In this document: positions 21,529-34,187 of the stretch, in pieces
Layout of the letters: each line of letters starts with the position of its first letter
Position numbering within the stretch: position 1 is the first letter of the stretch
Assembly: GCA_013350335.1 (NCBI GenBank)
Contig: CM023537.1
Coordinates: forward strand, 48,234,111 to 48,298,110
Origin: Chimonanthus salicifolius
Taxonomy: Eukaryota; Streptophyta; Magnoliopsida; Laurales; Calycanthaceae
Reading direction: 5' to 3'
DNA: 64,000 nt
Made by a program: the position numbers and the translations under genes
The notes under the pieces: model-generated
What the model saw: only the letters and a program-made list of their open reading frames with translations
Database searches by the model: none
Told to the model about the DNA's origin: nothing

Positions 21529-24302
21529 TGTAATACCCCGACCAAAATTAGCGTATAATTACTTGATTAATTATAGTTGATTGTATTTAGTGCTAGTTAA
21601 TATGAGAGATTAACAAATGGGCTTTCTATAGAGTCAGAGTTGACTCGACCCAAGTTCAGAATCTTTGGATCCAACTCGTTAGTGTAGTGGGAAAGTTGAA
21701 ATTTTCTGAACTTTCTCTGGCTGAGACCCTTAAATTAATCTGTGTTTAGGAAATAAATTATTTGAGGTGTTTAAATTCTCAATTTTCACTCATTAACTTA
21801 GTTTTAAAATTCTAAGTCAAAAAGAATTTTCCCCGTTGACATTTTGATGTGTAGAAGTGTGGATTTCTGTTTTAAAATGTTAATTTTTAATATTTGAAAG
21901 TGTCAAAATAGTTTTATTAAAAAAAAAGGAGGTTATTTTAATTAATCAAATTATGGTGTTATGTAGTTTTAGCTTATTATTATAAACCATATAATATATA
22001 GTTTAATTTATTTTTTTAGAAGATAAGAATGAAGTTAAGAGGTTAGTAGCTAGGCTAGGTTAGAAAAGAAAAAAATAATAATAATAATAAAACCCACCGA
22101 CAAGTGGGTTTTGAGTTCAAAAGAAGAGAAACAATTGAAGTTGCAGATAGGAAGAAGAAAGAAAAAAAAAAAAACATCAACAGCAGAGGGCTTCTCACCC
22201 TCCACCGATCCTCCTTTTTCCCCTTTTCACTTTCATCTTCTTCTTTTTTCCTCTTCAACCGATCCTTTCTTTTCTTTTTTTACTTCCTTTATTCCTCCTC
22301 TCTTCTTCTTCTTCCAACTGTTCTTGCGGCAATCGTGCTCGGGGTTCTGGGGCTTTTTGCCAGGCTTTCAAACTTCATCATTTCTCGGTGAATTTCGACG
22401 ATCAAGGTATACAAATTTATCTATTCGAAATTTTAGTAGCTCCAGGAGTGTTTGTTTTGTGAAATAGATTGATTTTGGGCTTCGTCTTTGGATTTTTAGC
22501 ATTTAGGGAAAATGCCCCTTTTCTTTTAAATTAAGTAACCCCTTTAGAAATGATTTTTTTGCTAAGACCTTTATATTGCAATTTTAAACTATGATTTAGT
22601 TTATAAAGGGTCTCAACATTTGGTTTAAGTAAAATGAAATTTAAGTAGGGGGATTTAATTAATGATTTAATATTCTAATTTTAGTGTGTATTTTGATTAT
22701 TTCAAAGCATAGCTAAATTAATTAGCTTTAAGAGCATTGTTTTAGTTTTAATAATATTTGAATTGTAAGTTGCCAATTAAGTTATAATGTTAATTTAGCA
22801 TATATGGTTAGTTTGAACCATTTTAAAAGTATATTTCATAATTTTAATAATTATGTACAATTTGGTTGATTCATTTTCGTATGGGTGGTGATTTCATCTT
22901 TTCATGGTAAAGAGATAATACCATCTATCATGTTTTTATTTTATCATTTAGAGAGCATAGATAGCTTATTTGTAAGCAAACTTTCGAAAGTATTTTTTTT
23001 ATGTGTTTATTATGTCATTTGATGATTATTTGCATGGATTTCAAAGGTGATTTGAGTCCATGAGAAATTTTATGGCATTGGTATCAAATGGGAGGTCTTA
23101 AATGTAAAAGTCCTACATCAAGGATGTAAATTCTTTTTAGTTTCAAATTTTAGTAGGGTTTTATCATTAAATATGAAATACGACCAACTTGGAATATTTA
23201 AATTAAACTTCCACTATTTTTTTCTCAATTTCGTTGGTCGGGTCGTCTTAGGTTAATATATATATAGTGTCTAACTCCGTCAATTATCCAATTGGAACAG
23301 TGGACCGGCTTTCTCTCCCTTCTTCACGCAAATTGAGAAACCCACGTAACGTCATCGATCAAAGTGAGGAGACTCAACCATGACTTATTTGCATGTGAAT
23401 GTGTGTATGTTTTATGTAATGTTCATATATACATGATATGTGTTATGATTGGAATATGTGGAATATGCAGGTGATTATTTGTATATATCTATGAATGTTC
23501 CTATGCTAACGTGGTTATACAGGTGTTGAGAATATGATTACTCTGGGTTGATCAGCCTGGACTTTATGCCAGTGAATGGTAATTGTGTATTTTTCCATTT
23601 ATATGAAATTTTGTTATTGGGGTATGTTAAACATATATACTCACACACTTGTTAAATGGGTCGAGCTCTTGTAAGATGCTGCATTATGTCTGCCTTGACT
23701 TAATGCATTCGAGGATGAGTGGAATTCCTCGACAGGGTTGAGTGGGATACCCTGGGCCTATACAGTTGGGGTTGAGTAGGATACTCTAGTGAGTCAAAGA
23801 AACAACGATACACATTAGGAATTGAAATAAAAAAATAATTGCCACATGTTCTGTTATTTATTTTAACTGCATTGTAGACTTTAATTCTCTATTGCATGCT
23901 ATGTCTATGATAGTTCGAGTTCTCTTCACTGGGCTAGAAGTTTACGTGTACCTCAATGTCGGACAAAGTCTGGAGGCAGCAGAGGACCCCCCCTGCAATG
24001 ACCTAAGCTGTAGAACCTTTGAATTGCAATAAGCTGTTTTGGGAGTAGAATTTACTTAGATGACTTAATATGTAATTATAGTCTAAGTTTACCAGTTGGG
24101 TATCTAGATTGTATGTGTATAAGTATGGCGTGAACTGTTATGTATATGTAAGTACCTTATGTGATAGTTTAGCTTTTATGTACACTTATGGTCTCTTCAT
24201 GGGCTAGGCAGACCGAGGCCATGGACATTCTGAGTTTCCGGATTAGCTTTATAAAAAAAAATAGTCTCATTCCGGGCCCACATATCGGGTCGGGGCGTGA
24301 CA
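21529..24302 (+). mobile_element. E2 3' LTR (2.77 kb)
   Basis: It starts TGTAATACCCCGACC after a polypurine tract (TTTAAGGGGGATG, 21513-21525) and ends TCGGGGCGTGACA. A CT-rich tract at about 22195-22320 with a TATA-rich stretch upstream (about 21985-22020) is the likely transcription start region. No target duplication can be tested, because the 5' LTR is truncated. Confidence 0.9.
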
Positions 24303-25184
24303 GATGGAGCCCTAGATTTTCCTCTTCTCCTTTTTTCTTTTTCCTCTACCTTATCCTCATTTTACTTTTTATTCAAAAAACAGAAGGCAAATGTGGTGAG
24401 GTGGAGAACACCTATTGGTTCAAATTAAAGGTGGGGTGGTGAGGTGGAGAGCACTTATTGGTCAAAGCTAAAGGTGGAGTGGTGATGTTACTTTCATCCT
24501 TATCTTGCTATGTGGCATATCACCTCATCATGCATTGCCACATCATCGCTGATGTCGCATATTCGCCACCTCATTAATTAGCTTTCATTAATTAAAATCA
24601 ATTTCATTAAGTATTATCAAATTAAATTAGTAACTTAATTAAATCACCCTTAATCCCTCTTAATTAACTAATTACCAAAATTTCTATCAATTAATTATAT
24701 TCCACTCTACTTTCAAAATTATTTTAACTAAATCATCTCTTAATTTAGTCTTCCTTAAATCTCGCTTAATGACTCCATCATCCATCTAATCTCATATTCT
24801 TACTTAATTATTTATTTCCTCATTTGACCTAATAGATAGTATCAACCCTATTCATTCCTCATCATTAAGGGAAATTAGGATTAAAATTTTGGAGTGCTAC
24901 ATGCCCTGCCTTGGCGTCGATCTCACCTGGTGGGTCCCACCTTCCATCAACAGTGGGCCCCCTCCTCTTCCTCTTCCATTCGCTACTTGAGAACGCCAGA
25001 AACCAGCAGTTCTTTCGATACATAGTCCGAACGAAAAAATATAAGAGTGTCGTTTGGTCGATGCAGATGTTTTAAGTGGAAGGGCAAAAGGGTAAATTCC
25101 ATCTAAAATTCAAAATCAGATATCTCCTTGCAGAAAAGTCGGGTGTCTATATGATCACCCTTCTGTTTTTAGTAATCATCTAAT
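24303..25184. other. Unassigned flank, possible minus-strand LTR fragment
   Basis: No gene is seen. Read on the minus strand from about 24900, the start TGTAGCACTCC followed by AT-rich DNA resembles an LTR beginning, so 24303-24900 may be an inverted LTR fragment. 24901-25184 is a GC-richer patch without a recognisable feature. Confidence 0.3.
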
Positions 25185-25703
25185 TTTATAATTAATAGTC
25201 ATGAGATCTAAAATAAAACAAAATTTAAGTACTTAGAACAATTTGATTTTAGATGTTAATTTCAATTAAATGTAAAAAAAAGGTTAGATATTTTTTATAC
25301 ATGATTGCTCAAGAGACCTTCTTAAAATAGTGAAATAATCCATCTATGTAAATTTATCTTCTTCTTTTTATAATGATGTTTTGATCACAGGAAATCAAAC
25401 TATTTCTCTAAAATTCCAATCACATTGACGATTAATTTTAAATTTTTAAAAAAAATTTGAGCCTAAATTTGTGGAATGAGTCAAAATTTCAACTAAAATT
25501 TTTTAAATCTAAATTTTAGCTTGCTATAGAAATTTCAATATTCTAAAATTTCCATATATTTGTCAAAATGCATATCAATGGTTTGTTAATGAAAACATTA
25601 GCTAAAAATAAATTTTAAAAGCCCTCACATTGCTCCAAGTGTTCTAGATACAATTCATTGGCAAGGGTAAAATGAGAAAAAAATGAAAGAAATTGAAGAG
25701 TAT

Positions 25704-26293
25704 TGTGATACCATATCCCTCCCTCTCTTGAAGTCCCACATCGGTGGGAAAGAAAGGAGGGAGTGGGTTTATTAGAAAACCACCCATGTGTAACTTAGTG
25801 TGAGGCCTTTTGGGTAGGGCCAGGTGGGCCCGGGCCCAAGAACAAAACCTTGAAGGTTCGAGCTTGTGTGCGAGGCCCAAAGCGAACAATATCACACTAA
25901 GTCAAGCCCTAAGCCCTGTGTGTTCGGGTCGGGTCGTTACAAATGGTATCAGAGCTGAGTTCAACACTCGGACTGTGTGGGCTTTCCTCTTTCCCTACAG
26001 TTGTTCAGCTGGACCGGATCGAGCCGAGGACGGCTCGAGGCTTTAGGGGGGGTGATTGTGATACCCTATCCCTCCCTCTCTTGAAGTCCCACATCGGTGG
26101 GAGAGAAAGGAGGGAGTGGGTTTATTAGAAAGCCACCCATGTGTAACTTAGTGTGAGGCCTTTTGGGCCGGGCCAGTGGGCCCGGGCCTAAAAACAAAAC
26201 CGTGCGGGTTCGATCTTATGTGCGAGGCCCAAAGCGGACAATATCACACTGAATCAAGCCCTAAGCCCTGTGTGTTCGAGTCGGGTCGTTACA
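25704..26293 (+). mobile_element. TRIM retrotransposon (TRIM-2), complete
   Basis: LTR 1 is 25704-25941, LTR 2 is 26057-26293; both run TGTGATACC...GTCGTTACA. The 115-base interior has a tRNA-Met primer site (TGGTATCAGAGC from 25944) and a polypurine tract (TTTAGGGGGGG). The target duplication AGTAT is perfect (25699-25703, 26294-26298). Paralogous sites near 37817 and 40543 read GAAGAGTAT...AT without the insert, which proves the insertion. It encodes no protein. Confidence 0.96.
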
Positions 26294-26416
26294 AGTATTA
26301 TAGGTCATCAATGGAAAATATTAAAGCAAATGTTATTAGGCTGCATCAGTTGGTATCAGAGCTTATCGTGCGTCCAATCCCAACTCGAGTTTTGTCACAA
26401 CCCACTCCTAGAGCTT

Positions 26417-26675
26417 GCACACACACGCACGACACACGCACACGCACACACACACAGACACACACACACAGACACACACACACGCACGCACACGCACGTA
26501 CACACACACGTACGACGCGCACACACACACACACACGCGCACTTACACACACACACGCGCACACACACACGCACACGCACACGCACACACACACACACAC
26601 ACACGCACACACGCACACATGCACACACACAATCACACATACACACACACAATCACACATACACACACACACACA
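26417..26675. repeat. CA/TG microsatellite, ~260 bp
   Basis: Imperfect (CA)n with interspersed CG and CAT units. Copies B and C of repeat R have short TA or CATA tracts at the same place. Long His/Thr or Cys/Val open frames here are artefacts. Confidence 0.98.
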
Positions 26676-27261
26676 TGGGTGAATTGCCATTTTAGTTAAT
26701 ACATAAAGTTTACCACTCCTAGCCATCACGACTCAACTTTCGTGGCAGGCTTAATACTCCCCACCACTACTCCCACTTCATATCAGAGGTCCACTTCTCA
26801 TGTATACTCCTATGGTCGTCACCTCTTACGATCGTCCCATGCATCAAGATTTCTCCCACTTTGTGGCTAATGCACCCTCCTTATAATTGACATACAAGAA
26901 CACACCATGTTTCAAACCAAGAAGATTCACCCTATCATTACAATTGTCACTCATCATCCACACACTGCATAATTCAAAAACACAAACATACATCCCATAT
27001 TTCCCACTAATTCCAAGCCCTTGCATCTTACACATAATTGCATTTAATCAATAGCTCCAATTTTTATTTCACCAACACATCTCCAATTTTTATTTCATCA
27101 ACATATCAACAGATAGAGATTCATTGATAGCTGAAGCACACAATTGTCATAATACATGGGTATACACCCTCAATATCTAGACTCCAATTGCTTGTAAGAA
27201 CCCTATCACCCTTTTATCAAAACTTTTCAATTCATTGTTGTAATCATAAAAGATATTAGTT

Positions 27262-27536
27262 GGAGTTTACAATATTGACATAGTACAAGCAATCAATGAC
27301 TTGATGCATGGTAACTAGTTAGTCAAATTTAATTGAGTGTTTTTTTTTCTGCTAAAAAATAATCCAACTACTAGTGTTCGATCCCAGATGTTGGTTTATA
27401 CTTACAGGTATGAGAAAAAGTGTCATTGAGGAATACTGTTGTTAAACTAAAGTTGGGATTTTGTAAATTTAATGCAGATGGACGGCCAGAGGCATGCTTG
27501 ACTAGACGAGCATAGGCGGTGTGGCTCATGATGACC
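27262..27536. other. Unassigned AT-rich stretch in repeat R
   Basis: No gene or clear element is seen between the shared block ending near 27200 and the inverted-repeat element at 27540. Confidence 0.4.
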
Positions 27537-27539
27537 ATT

Positions 27540-27858
27540 GTCACAAATATCGTTATTGGGATATTAACGATGATTGGTAATATCGCGATATTTTCAAATT
27601 TTCAAGTTTTTACTGAAAAATTAATAATAAGAAGCTAACAAATAAAAATGTTAATAAAATAAAAATCTTAATAAGGAATTTATTGGAATTTTATCAGGAT
27701 ATTAACGGATATTACTATTTGTCGCTTTTTTAACGCGACTTTATCTGGAATTTACATAGAATTTACCGTCGTGCCGATAAATATGTGTAATTAACGCGGT
27801 AATGATATTTTACCAATAAAAACGTGGTAAATATGAAAACATCACTGATATTTGTGAC
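27540..27858. mobile_element. Small TIR element, copy A (MITE-like)
   Basis: 319 bp bounded by GTCACAAATATC and GATATTTGTGAC, with 3-bp direct flanks ATT (27537-27539, 27859-27861). Repeat R copy B at 38481-38500 reads GGCCATTGATGATGAC without the element, so the insertion and ATT duplication are supported. It is non-coding and AT-rich. It is related, in opposite orientation, to 30637-30919. A 3-bp duplication is typical of PIF/Harbinger or CACTA elements, but the ends match neither in my reading. Confidence 0.8.
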
Positions 27859-28200
27859 ATTGATGATGACAAAGGAGAGGTGACCTCATTTTTCACTGAA
27901 TCCATTAGAATATTGAAATCTAATGGGGAGTTACTACCGGTTTGGCCTCCCTCTCGAAAATAATCGGGTACCTCATGTTCATTTTTTAATTTTTTCTTGA
28001 ATTAAAAATTTAAAATATTGAAAACGTTCGAGTTTTTTTTAATTTCTAGAATTTAAAATTTTAAAATATAAGCCGATATCATGACCAATATTGGCTCAAT
28101 ATGCGCAAATATTGGCTGGGCCCACAAAAAATATGAAGTTCTTTTAAAAAACTGATATCAATGAATATTGGCTGATATTTGACCGATATATAGTATCGGC

Positions 28201-28202
<2 letters not shown>

Positions 28203-28249
<47 letters not shown>
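28203..28249. repeat. (AT)n microsatellite
   Basis: Pure alternating AT. The neighbouring sequence carries repeated GATATCGGCCGATAT-type palindromes shared with 38690-38885. Confidence 0.97.
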
Positions 28250-28250
<1 letters not shown>

Positions 28251-28440
28251 GTAATGTATTATATTAAAAAAGAGAAGAATGTACAGGTAAGGATGATTAA
28301 GAGGCCACCCCTTAGAACAAAACAACCCTCCAAATTACAGCACACCAGTTACAGATTCTATTGATAGAGCTAACCCGTGTCTAGCTAGTAAATTTGCAGC
28401 AGTATTGGCCGGTGTTTTTAACCCTGCTCATTTCAACATC

Positions 28441-28807
28441 ACTTTTAAATATTTTTTTTATTATGTGGATTTGGTTTTTGATTAAGCTGAATGATTTGGT
28501 ATGGCATTTTTTTAGTTTTTATTTGTAGAACTTTAAAAAATCCCTTTTTTTGATCTATGAATAGGGATAATGCATTATTTCTTTAAAATTACAAAAAAAA
28601 AAAAAAAAGGAGGGAACCCATGATAGTAGTTGGGCTAGGCCAATCCAAGTCGAGCCATATTGGGTTATCAGATCATACTCAGGTCAGTCTAGGTGATAAT
28701 AGTTGCATTGTGAGGTTGGACTGTTGGGCTTGGCTCAGTCATGTTGAGGTCAAATTGGGTTCAGTTTATTAAAACTCAACCCGACCTAGCTGAATTGCAG
28801 ACATATT
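28441..28807. other. Unassigned stretch before direct duplication
   Basis: No gene. 28617-28800 has GGTT/AACC-rich runs (TTGGGCTAGGCC, CAACCCGACCTAGC) like those of small non-autonomous hAT-type elements, but I could not find matching ends. Confidence 0.25.
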
Positions 28808-29010
28808 AGGAACCAACAAAATGAAGAGCAAAGGGAATTAGAAGAAAAAAGAATAGTACCTTTACCAAGTTTGTCAACACAACTACCATCGGCCAATTTA
28901 ATATGTTCGGAAGAATTGTGAGAGACAGAAGAAAACAATTGAGACACACCCACCATAATTAAGGTAAAAGTAATCACCGTTACATAACAAATTTACAGAG
29001 GGCGTTACGG

Positions 29011-30633
29011 TGTGGACGTTACAAACCCTCAAGTAACATACGTAGAAGGACACAACGTATCGAGCTTAATGGAATACTGATCTTATTTTCTTCCCAATCT
29101 CTCCTCCTTATTTTCTTCCCAAGTTCATTTCTTTAAATTAGACCCTAAAAAAAAAAATGTTTTTTGCCGCATTTTCGACGATATGACCGGTTGAAGCTAG
29201 AGTTTGTTGCTAGACCTACAAGCCGGGAAAGTTTTTTCCTAGATTTTTAGAGAAAGCCTTCATATCTCAAGATATTATTTCTTGAAATTTTGATATGAGA
29301 TGCACTCCTAATGTGTTTTAATTTAAAAATGACGTTTATTAAGAAAAGAAAATGGTTCTAGTTTATTTTGTCCTTATTGTTTAGAATGATTTAGAGGGTG
29401 TTTTGGAAGTCGAATCTGAGGTGGGATAGAAGCGGGATCTGTTGTAGCACTCATAACAATTGCGTAGCGCACATTTGATTTACTTTGTAAAATGGATTAA
29501 ATATTTAACTTAGCTACAAATCAAATTTTGGCAACTATTTAATAAATGAACAAGTTGAGTTGATATTTTGGATTAAATTAGGTCATTGAATTTATTTACT
29601 GAATAGGTTAAATATGCTATGCATCAAAACAAGAACAATTAACATTGATCAAGTTCAATTACCTCATTTATAAATTATAAGTCCGAAGGATTATGAAAGC
29701 ATACTTCACAAAGATTTTTTTTAAAAGAATTTGTTCTTATCAAACATGAATGGATGTCATTTTCTAACACAAGAAAAGACGCCTGTGCTGAAGAATGTCA
29801 TTTAGTATAGATTAAGTATGAATAAATATAATATACAAGAATGATTTTATTTTAGAATAAAAATAATATCACCTTTTTAAAGGGTCTAAATGAAAAAAAA
29901 AATTATAAGAATCAACGTCATTTTTAGTTAACTTTTTTAAGGATATTAAATTTTACGGAATACATTTATTTTCTCAGAATCATTTCTATTTTTAAAGATT
30001 CTTTATCATTCAAAATATCAAAGATTTTAGTATAAGATATAAAAGGGTGATCAGAAGAAACTATGAGAAGGAAAATTCATAATAGCCTTAGATTAATTGG
30101 ATAGGAAAAGGATATAATAATTAGAGAAAATGGAAAAAGTATAACATTTTATAATGTTCACAAGAATCATATAATTAAAAAGCCTCCTCTAAAAAGATGT
30201 TAGTATTGGCCGTTGATAACAATTATGATGGCTTACGAAGGGACTATAATTTGGATTTAGACCTTTTAATGCTTTGTTATTAATATCGAATTTCATTTAA
30301 AAAAAATTATAGTATAGTGATAAGGCAAATAAGTAAGGGACTCAAAAATAAGCAGAACCTTGATAGAAATATTTTATCATTTTTTAAGATTTTTTGATAT
30401 TTTTCTTTAAATTTCTTAAGCTCATTTGAAATTCTTAATTTTGTAAGATTAAAAAAAAAAAATTTGAATATCTAAATGAATCTGTCCTGGTAAAAAAATT
30501 ACTTATTTGGGACTTCCAGAATTTTCTTTATTTTATGTGAAATTTCTGGATTTTTTTACTTTTTTCAAATTACAGAGGAGAGAGAATGGTTGCACCCAAT
30601 TTAAAACCACAGCCACAAATATCACAAATAAGC
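29011..30633. other. Non-coding AT-rich DNA of the duplication
   Basis: Homologous to 55856-57520 and in part to 39120-39640. No gene or recognisable element is seen. Confidence 0.6.
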
Positions 30634-30636
30634 AAT

Positions 30637-30919
30637 GTCACAAATATCGGTAGCATTTTCAAATTTACCACATTTTTATCGACTAAATACCATTACCGCA
30701 TTAATAACGCATATTTATCGCCAAGATGGTAAATTTTTAATAGAATCACCTTAAAACTATAATAAATGTTAATGTTGCGAAAATATTCTCATAAATTTCT
30801 GGTAAATTCCCTTTTAAGATTTTTATTTTATTAATATTTTCCACGAAATTTTCCCTTTAATTTTAAAATATTTTAATATTACCATTTATGGTTAATATCC
30901 CAAGAACAATATTTGTGAC
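30637..30919. mobile_element. Small TIR element, copy B
   Basis: 283 bp, GTCACAAATATCGG...CAATATTTGTGAC, flanked by AAT on both sides (30634-30636, 30920-30922). The same insertion as 57524-57824 in the other segmental copy. Its interior matches the reverse complement of copy A (for example CATTACCGCATTAAT). Confidence 0.8.
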
Positions 30920-30922
30920 AAT

Positions 30923-31976
30923 GCATGTAAGGAAGTGCAATACAAAATGATTTCAACGAAGATGTTACTTTCAAGTGAGCGATTTCTCATCCTCAAGAGT
31001 CATGATATGGGAGTTGAAGACGCATCTTGGGCATAGTAAGGCCTGATTCTTTGGAGGTCTGGTATGCAACAGCCGACATCTATCAACAAAACCATTTTAT
31101 GGTGAGAACAGTAGCCCTCACCACCATTGGGCCTTTGCTACTCTTACGGTTGTTGGAAAGAGTTTTCCCCTTGGCTTGATGTTGACAAACCAATGCAGAC
31201 TTGTTAGCCTGTAGTGGAGGAGCAGTCATGACAGATTGTTGACACTAGTCAAAGAATGAGGCCTATACTGAGACAAGATGGAAAAAGTTTGGTAAAAATG
31301 ATTTGTGCATTTAATAGGTTAAAATTAAAGATCTAGTCTTGCCAATAATTCAATCGCCCGAGTATCATGATAATAGGAAAACTGAGAGTAATACTGGAAG
31401 AATGCAAACTTCCTAATGATGGGAGGTGTTCCACATAATTGGTAGATTCACATCATTTTTTTTAACATGGGTATCTCACTCCACAATAGAGGTGAGACTA
31501 ATCCCACGAATATATGTAAATCTCTCAATCCACACACACTAGTTTAGTCAATAGGGACTAACTCCATGGGCAGTGGTCCAGAAGAGTTGAGCATTGATTC
31601 GAACTCAAAGTTGTCCTGCTCTTAGGACATAATTCATGAAAAGTGTCCTCAACATCTTTGAAATTGAAAGAAGACAAAATTAACCAATCATGATGTAACC
31701 AAAAGTTACTAGCCTTCCATTTACCAATATTTGGGATCTGAACAACAGAAAAAGTAGATGTGTTAATGACCCAAGAAATGGAAGTCTTAAGGGGACTACT
31801 CAGATTGCAGTTTTATCAGGTGGAATGTGGAATATGGAGTGCATGAAATCCCCAGGTGGTGGTGTAGAAAAATCACAAAAGTGACACCTGACGAGTTGTG
31901 TGTGAATTCAAAACAGGAAAAAGGAGTTGTGAGATGAAATGAAGGAAGCAGCAAGATTGTGGAAAGTTCTATATTT
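30923..31976. other. Unassigned DNA of the duplication
   Basis: Matches about 57828-58905. No open gene. It could include decayed LINE 5' sequence, since LINE remnants follow, but I cannot show it. Confidence 0.4.
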
Positions 31977-32038
31977 CACGTACTTATCACTTCTTGGGTT
32001 GTAATTTTTATTAGGTTTGGCCACTATAGTTGTTCCTA
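31977..32038 (+). pseudogene. atpI: atpI fragment of plastid origin, upstream piece
   Basis: A short stretch translates as ITSWVV then, after a small deletion and frame change, LLGLATIVV. This resembles the part of plastid ATP synthase subunit a (atpI) immediately before the piece preserved at 58911-59235. It ends at the shared TAATCTTGTTGACC. Too short to be certain alone; the matching insertion point in the other copy supports it. Confidence 0.5.
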
Positions 32039-32039
32039 G

Positions 32040-33205
32040 TAATCTTGTTGACCCACCAATGCAAAATGGAAGGTTTACCTTGTCTGGTGGACAAGTCTCC
32101 CAAAAAAATTCAAAACTGAACAGGTTTTCACTCTAAAATGTTTGGGAGGTTAAATTCCCTTGTTGTTTAATCCCGGCCAAGCCTTGGATTTTTTCAGATC
32201 ATAAGCCAATCTTGTTGGATTTGGGAGATATGGAGAGAACAGAGACCATTCAAATTTGAGAACAAGAGGTTACAATGTCAAGAATTCCACGAAGTTCAAG
32301 TACAGTGGTCGAAAAGTAAGATACAAGGTGGGCAGCTTTCAGATTTGAAAGAAACTGAGATATGTTACAGAGAAACTCGATAGTTGAAAAAAGCCCAAAT
32401 TTTGCAGTGATGCAGAAATAAAGAAAGATTGAAAGTCTCACTCCCTGAAGATTACCTTGAAAGTACTCAACTGCTATCAGATCTAGACGCAGTTCTTAGG
32501 AGGAAAAGACAGCATAGAGGCAACAATCTAGGGCTCTTTGGCTTGAAGAAGGAAACAAAAATATGCTTTCATTCACAAAATTGCAAGTCTAAGGAAATTC
32601 AACTACATTTGCCAAACTGAAGATTGGTAATGATATTATTGAGGATAAGTCTCGTATATCCTCTGAGATAATTGATTCCTTCTGTTTTCTTCACTCAACC
32701 TGAATTTGAAAGGCTGAGAAATGATGGTGTGATTTTCTTGGAAAGATAAGGCAATGTGGCTTGAAAGAGACTTTGAAGAGGAAGAAATCCACAAGGTAGT
32801 CAAAGGAATAGTGAAAGATAAGGAACCGAGCCCAGGTGGTTCTACTATGGTCTTCTACCAGCATTTTTGAAATATAAAACAGATTTGATGGAAGTGATAA
32901 AAAGAATTTCATTCAAGGGTGAAGATCAGTAGAGGCATGAACCCCACTTTTATTATCCTTCTGCCTAAAGTTGAAGGTATACTAGAACTGTCCAAATTTA
33001 TGCCAAAAAGCTTAGCTTGCAGCCTTCATAAAATTACTACAGAAGCTTTGGCAAATAGGCTAAGGGTACCAGGGGGAAATTGTGCAAGGAAAGCAGATTT
33101 TTGACAGTATTCACATTGCTATTGAATGCATTGACTCAAAGGTCAGGGCAAATGAGTTAGGGATGGTATGTAAAGTGGAATTAGAGAAAGCCTATGACTG
33201 GGGAA
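32040..33205 (+). pseudogene. LINE (L1-type) endonuclease/RT remnant, left copy
   Basis: Broken frames give, in order, LINE-like landmarks: DPPMQNGRFTLSGG, then SDHKP (the endonuclease C-terminal motif), then an H/R-rich linker (LFGLKKETKICFHS). The RT N-terminal part follows: FEEEEIHKVVKGIVKDK, RGMNPTFIILLPKVEG, ANRLR and ending MVCKVELEKAYDWGN near 33205. The RT catalytic YADD region is absent. Many stops and shifts; dead. The right copy is 59313-60480. Confidence 0.75.
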
Positions 33206-34187
33206 ATTAAGGAAATTAAGGAGGACCAGTTGGGCTGGCAATGAAAGAAAATGAAAAAACTTGGATCCTATACAACTTTTAGATTTCTTAGACTTTGTCA
33301 TTGGAGCTCATTTTGATCCTGAAATCCAGGACTGATATTCAACTTTTGGTCATAAACAAAAAACTTTAGGAATCACCAGTTCTTGATGATAGGGGGCAGA
33401 GGAGTAAAGCTACCCATCTTCCCCAGGGCATCAAAATAAATTCAAGGGAAGTTAGGTTTCTGGAAGAAATTCAAGACAAGAAATCATTTCAAAGTTGATT
33501 TAAACTAATCCCACTTTTGAACACTGATTCGATTATGAACTCCCAAAGTAGTGCAAAGACAGAATTTATTTGACAAAGCCAAAATAGACTCCATTTATTA
33601 GAAGAGAGAGAAATCTCTAGATGAAAATCCTTGTATAAGAATTAAGAACTTCTTTGGAGACTGTATATGCAGATAACATGGTAGGCCAGCTATTGCATTC
33701 CAACAGACACAACTTGAAATCATTTAAAAACCATTGCAGCACTTAATCCAACATCACTTCTATGAGATCATCAATTGCACCCAATATTTCTCTAACACTT
33801 CCATTCATGAACTAAAACAATGTGATATTGAATTATATATCAAACAACACTGAGGGAGAGTGATATACATATATTGCAAAATATCAAGTTTTCTTTTCTC
33901 AAAAATGGAGCCACAATTGATATGCATGTTTTCTCTTGGGGAAAAAATAAAATTTTGGGTCCAAAATGGCTCAAAATTTATTGCTCCATTCACGGCCCAA
34001 CATATTCTAAATTTAGCACTGAACAGAAGAAAAAGGATGAGAAAAATCATTTATCTTATCATTCTTAATGAAAGGAGAATTAAAAATGCATTACAAAGTA
34101 CCTTTATAACAGCTACGTATCCATGTACATTCCCAGTGGCTTTTTTTACATTTTTATCAGCATTCCGCATTATACAGCATAAAATGT
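33206..34187. other. Non-coding DNA downstream of RING gene
   Basis: Matches 61830-62755 in the other copy. No gene. 33206-33235 is the site of the ~1.35 kb length difference (GGAAATTAAGGAGGACC here). Confidence 0.5.

Larger units (their letters stand above)
25185..28440. repeat. Repeat R, copy A
   Basis: First of three diverged copies of a non-coding repeat (others 36880-39060 and 39660-41555). Shared landmarks are AATCATCTAATTTTATAATT (25185), GAAATTGAAGAGTAT (25689), a TGGTATCAGAGC-like site (26350), a simple-repeat tract, and ATGGGTGAATTG (26675). Copies A and B also share GATGATGACAAAGGAGAGG (27864) and AAGAGAAGAATGTACAGG (28270). Copy A is enlarged by a TRIM, a long CA repeat and a terminal-inverted-repeat element. 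It carries no gene. Confidence 0.8.

Noticed and set aside
22055..22467. Ser/Phe/Lys-rich ORFs on both strands
   Set aside because: CT-rich leader of the E2 3' LTR; low complexity.
26344..26362. tRNA-related or primer-site sequence as evidence for another LTR element in repeat R
   Set aside because: TGGTATCAGAGC is present, but no LTR end precedes it in copies A or C and copy B has lost it; kept only as a landmark.
26176..26729. Several long open frames (His/Thr-rich or Cys/Val-rich) on both strands
   Set aside because: They are translations of a CA/TG microsatellite; repeat composition keeps all frames open.
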